A stretch of 64,000 nucleotides of DNA from a bacterium (GTDB lineage Bacteria; Spirochaetota; Leptospiria; Leptospirales; Leptonemataceae), in assembly GCA_024742665.1 (NCBI GenBank), contig JANSYA010000001.1:1257001-1321000 (forward strand), in the 5' to 3' direction. Below the pieces are notes generated by a model that searched no databases, was not told the origin of the DNA, and saw only the letters and a program-made list of their open reading frames with translations. How positions within the stretch are numbered: position 1 is the stretch's first letter; each line of letters starts with the position of its first letter. Of this stretch, positions 62,682 through 64,000 are shown in pieces. The position numbers and the translations under genes are program-made.

Positions 62682-63644
62682 ATGAACGACATCAGCGGAA
62701 AAATCACGAGCCTGCGCACGGCCCGGGGCGAGGCGCAGGTCAGCTGTTCGGCCGCGACCATCGCCCGCATCCAGGCCGGAGATCTGCCCAAAGGCAATTT
62801 CTTCGATACCGCCCGGGCCGCGGGTCTGCTGGCCGCCAAGCAGACCCAGCACCTGCTGCCCCACTGCCATCCCGTGCCCATCGACGGCTTCCAGATCGAT
62901 TTTGAAATTCAGCCGGCCGGTGACTTCAGTAATACTACGGAAACCACCGATTCGGCTTTCGGCGATGCCCGGGGCTGGGTGCGGATTGTCGCCGAGGGAC
63001 GTTCGGTCAGCCGCACCGGAATTGAAATGGAAGTCCTCACGGCTCTGTCCGTAACCGCTCTGACGATGTACGATATGCTCAAGCCGGTAGACGCGCAGCT
63101 GGAAATCGGCGGGATCCGCCTGCTGGGCAAGACCGGCGGCCGCACCCAGCAGCGGGCGAATCAGCCGGCGGGATTGCGCGCGGCGGTGCTCGTCGCGTCC
63201 GACCGGGCGGCGACCGGCGAGACCGAGGATCGATCGGGGCCCCTGGCCGCCGAGATGCTGCGGGCCCGGGACGTGATCGTCGAAGAGATTCGCGTCGTTC
63301 CCGATGAAGCCGATGCGATTCGCGGGGCGCTGCAGGGCTGGCTGGACGCGGGTCTTGATTTTATTTTTACGAGCGGCGGCACGGGCCTCGGGCCCCGGGA
63401 TCGCACCGTCGACGTTGTGCGCGAACTGATTCAAAAAGACGCGCCCGGAATCGCCGAGGCCATGCGCAGCTTCGGTCAGGACCGCACCGCTTTCGCCATG
63501 CTCTCGCGTTCGGTGGCCGGCAGCGCCGGACGCAGTCTGATCGTAACTTTGCCCGGCAGCCCCGGCGGGGTGCGCGAAAGCCTGCAGGCGATTTTACCGG
63601 GAGTGCTGCACGCCAGAGCGATGCTCGCCGGCGACGGACACTGA
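62682..63644 (+). CDS. MoaC-MogA/MoaB fusion, molybdenum cofactor synthesis
   Basis: Bifunctional protein. Residues about 1-150 are MoaC (cyclic pyranopterin monophosphate synthase): AAKQTQHLLPHCHPVPIDGF, GIEMEVLTALSVTALTMYDMLK with catalytic Asp and Lys, and GKTGG. Residues about 165-320 are the MogA/MoaB adenylyltransferase-type domain: VLVASDRAATGETEDRSGP, FIFTSGGTGLGPRD and LPGSPGGVRE. Such fusions are known. ATG at 62682. Followed 20 bases later by moeA; divergent from the FecR gene. Confidence 0.92.
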   Translation: MNDISGKITSLRTARGEAQVSCSAATIARIQAGDLPKGNFFDTARAAGLLAAKQTQHLLPHCHPVPIDGFQIDFEIQPAGDFSNTTETTDSAFGDARGWVRIVAEGRSVSRTGIEMEVLTALSVTALTMYDMLKPVDAQLEIGGIRLLGKTGGRTQQRANQPAGLRAAVLVASDRAATGETEDRSGPLAAEMLRARDVIVEEIRVVPDEADAIRGALQGWLDAGLDFIFTSGGTGLGPRDRTVDVVRELIQKDAPGIAEAMRSFGQDRTAFAMLSRSVAGSAGRSLIVTLPGSPGGVRESLQAILPGVLHARAMLAGDGH

Positions 63645-63663
63645 AGCGGCTGCGCAAAGATAT

Positions 63664-64000
63664 ATGAAACCGGATCGCATGTCAGCTCGAATTAAAAAAC
63701 CCATCAGCATCGACGAAGCGCGGCGCCTGATTCTCGCGACCGCGATCACGAAGCATACGGGAGTCGCAGATCTACAGACCGTCGATCTCGCCGACGCCTC
63801 CGGCTACGTGCTGGGCACAGACATCAAGATGGACCGGGATGCGCCGCCCTTCGACCGCGCGATGATGGACGGCTACGCGATCAACGCCGCCGACTTCGCC
63901 GCGCGCCCGCGCGACTTCGCCTATCGCGTACCGGACGAAACGATCTTCGCCGGCACCATGCCGACCCGGGCGATCGAAGCGGGGAGCTGCCGGCGCATTA
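63664..64000 (+). CDS. moeA: Molybdopterin molybdenumtransferase MoeA, partial (N-terminal)
   Basis: Final molybdenum insertion step, working on adenylated molybdopterin made by MogA-type domains. The visible 112 codons start MKPDRMSARIKKPISIDEAR and include DRDAPPFDRAMMDGYAI, the MoeA signature, with IFAGTMPTRAIEAG near the cut end. The reading frame stays open to the window edge. Only 19 bases separate it from the moaC-mogA fusion, so the two form an operon. Confidence 0.93.
   Translation, partial: MKPDRMSARIKKPISIDEARRLILATAITKHTGVADLQTVDLADASGYVLGTDIKMDRDAPPFDRAMMDGYAINAADFAARPRDFAYRVPDETIFAGTMPTRAIEAGSCRRI

Overview
The window looks like core chromosome of a GC-rich spirochaete of the Leptospirales type (Leptospira/Leptonema/Turneriella relatives). 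This is inferred from gene content: several loosely conserved spirochaetal lipoboxes, a FecR-domain lipoprotein, a CheW-CheA-CheB-CheY set in which CheA carries a C-terminal CheC domain, an N-acetylglutamate synthase of the vertebrate-like type, and the order scpA-scpB-pheA-tyrA-cmk-rpsA-TPR-hisG. No ribosomal RNA, tRNA, insertion sequence, prophage or CRISPR array was seen. Coding density is high and most genes lie in short operons with 1-4 base overlaps.

Layout. 1-16.9 kb holds accessory or housekeeping genes, mostly on the minus strand: the end of a 1-Cys peroxiredoxin, an exported alpha/beta hydrolase (+), a lytic transglycosylase (+), a histidine phosphatase, an exported LSm-like protein, a DegT-fold protein without its PLP lysine, a sterol-desaturase/AGMO-like membrane oxygenase, phosphomannose isomerase with a possible 30-residue membrane peptide after it, three tandem DUF2147-type exported proteins, then tilS, an acyltransferase, a CBS protein and an HNH protein on the plus strand, and an outer-membrane barrel with a short-chain dehydrogenase on the minus strand. 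17-30 kb (+) carries a LolA-like protein, NAGS, a degenerate beta-lactamase-fold protein overlapping ndh, typA-pabBC, an RsbW-type kinase with lipoate ligase, glyA, and infC-rpmI-rplT.

31-48 kb (+) is a long cell-division, chemotaxis and biosynthesis block: a ZapB-like coiled coil with an acidic tail, zapA, a membrane protein, a structured RNA that is probably 6S RNA, 5-formyltetrahydrofolate cyclo-ligase, cheWABY, scpAB (chromosome condensation), pheA-tyrA (aromatic amino acids), cmk-rpsA, a TPR membrane protein and short-form hisG. 48-54.9 kb (+) has a PF00882-like protein, an SH3-like lipoprotein, two exported proteins and a Trk/Ktr potassium uptake pair. 54.9-58.5 kb (-) is a four-gene cluster ending in a large MscS channel. 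58.7-64 kb has trpS, a membrane class III adenylate cyclase, a FecR lipoprotein (-) with a perfect intrinsic terminator, and molybdenum cofactor genes moaC-mogA (fused) and moeA, cut by the window end.

No clearly new multi-gene system such as a defence island or secretion apparatus is evident. The most unusual items are two pseudoenzymes (DegT-like and serine-hydrolase-like) with all or key catalytic residues replaced, the CheA-CheC fusion, the ZapB-like protein with five repeated aliphatic-acidic motifs, the putative 6S RNA, a perfect 16-bp inverted repeat, and a cluster of strong hairpins in front of trpS.
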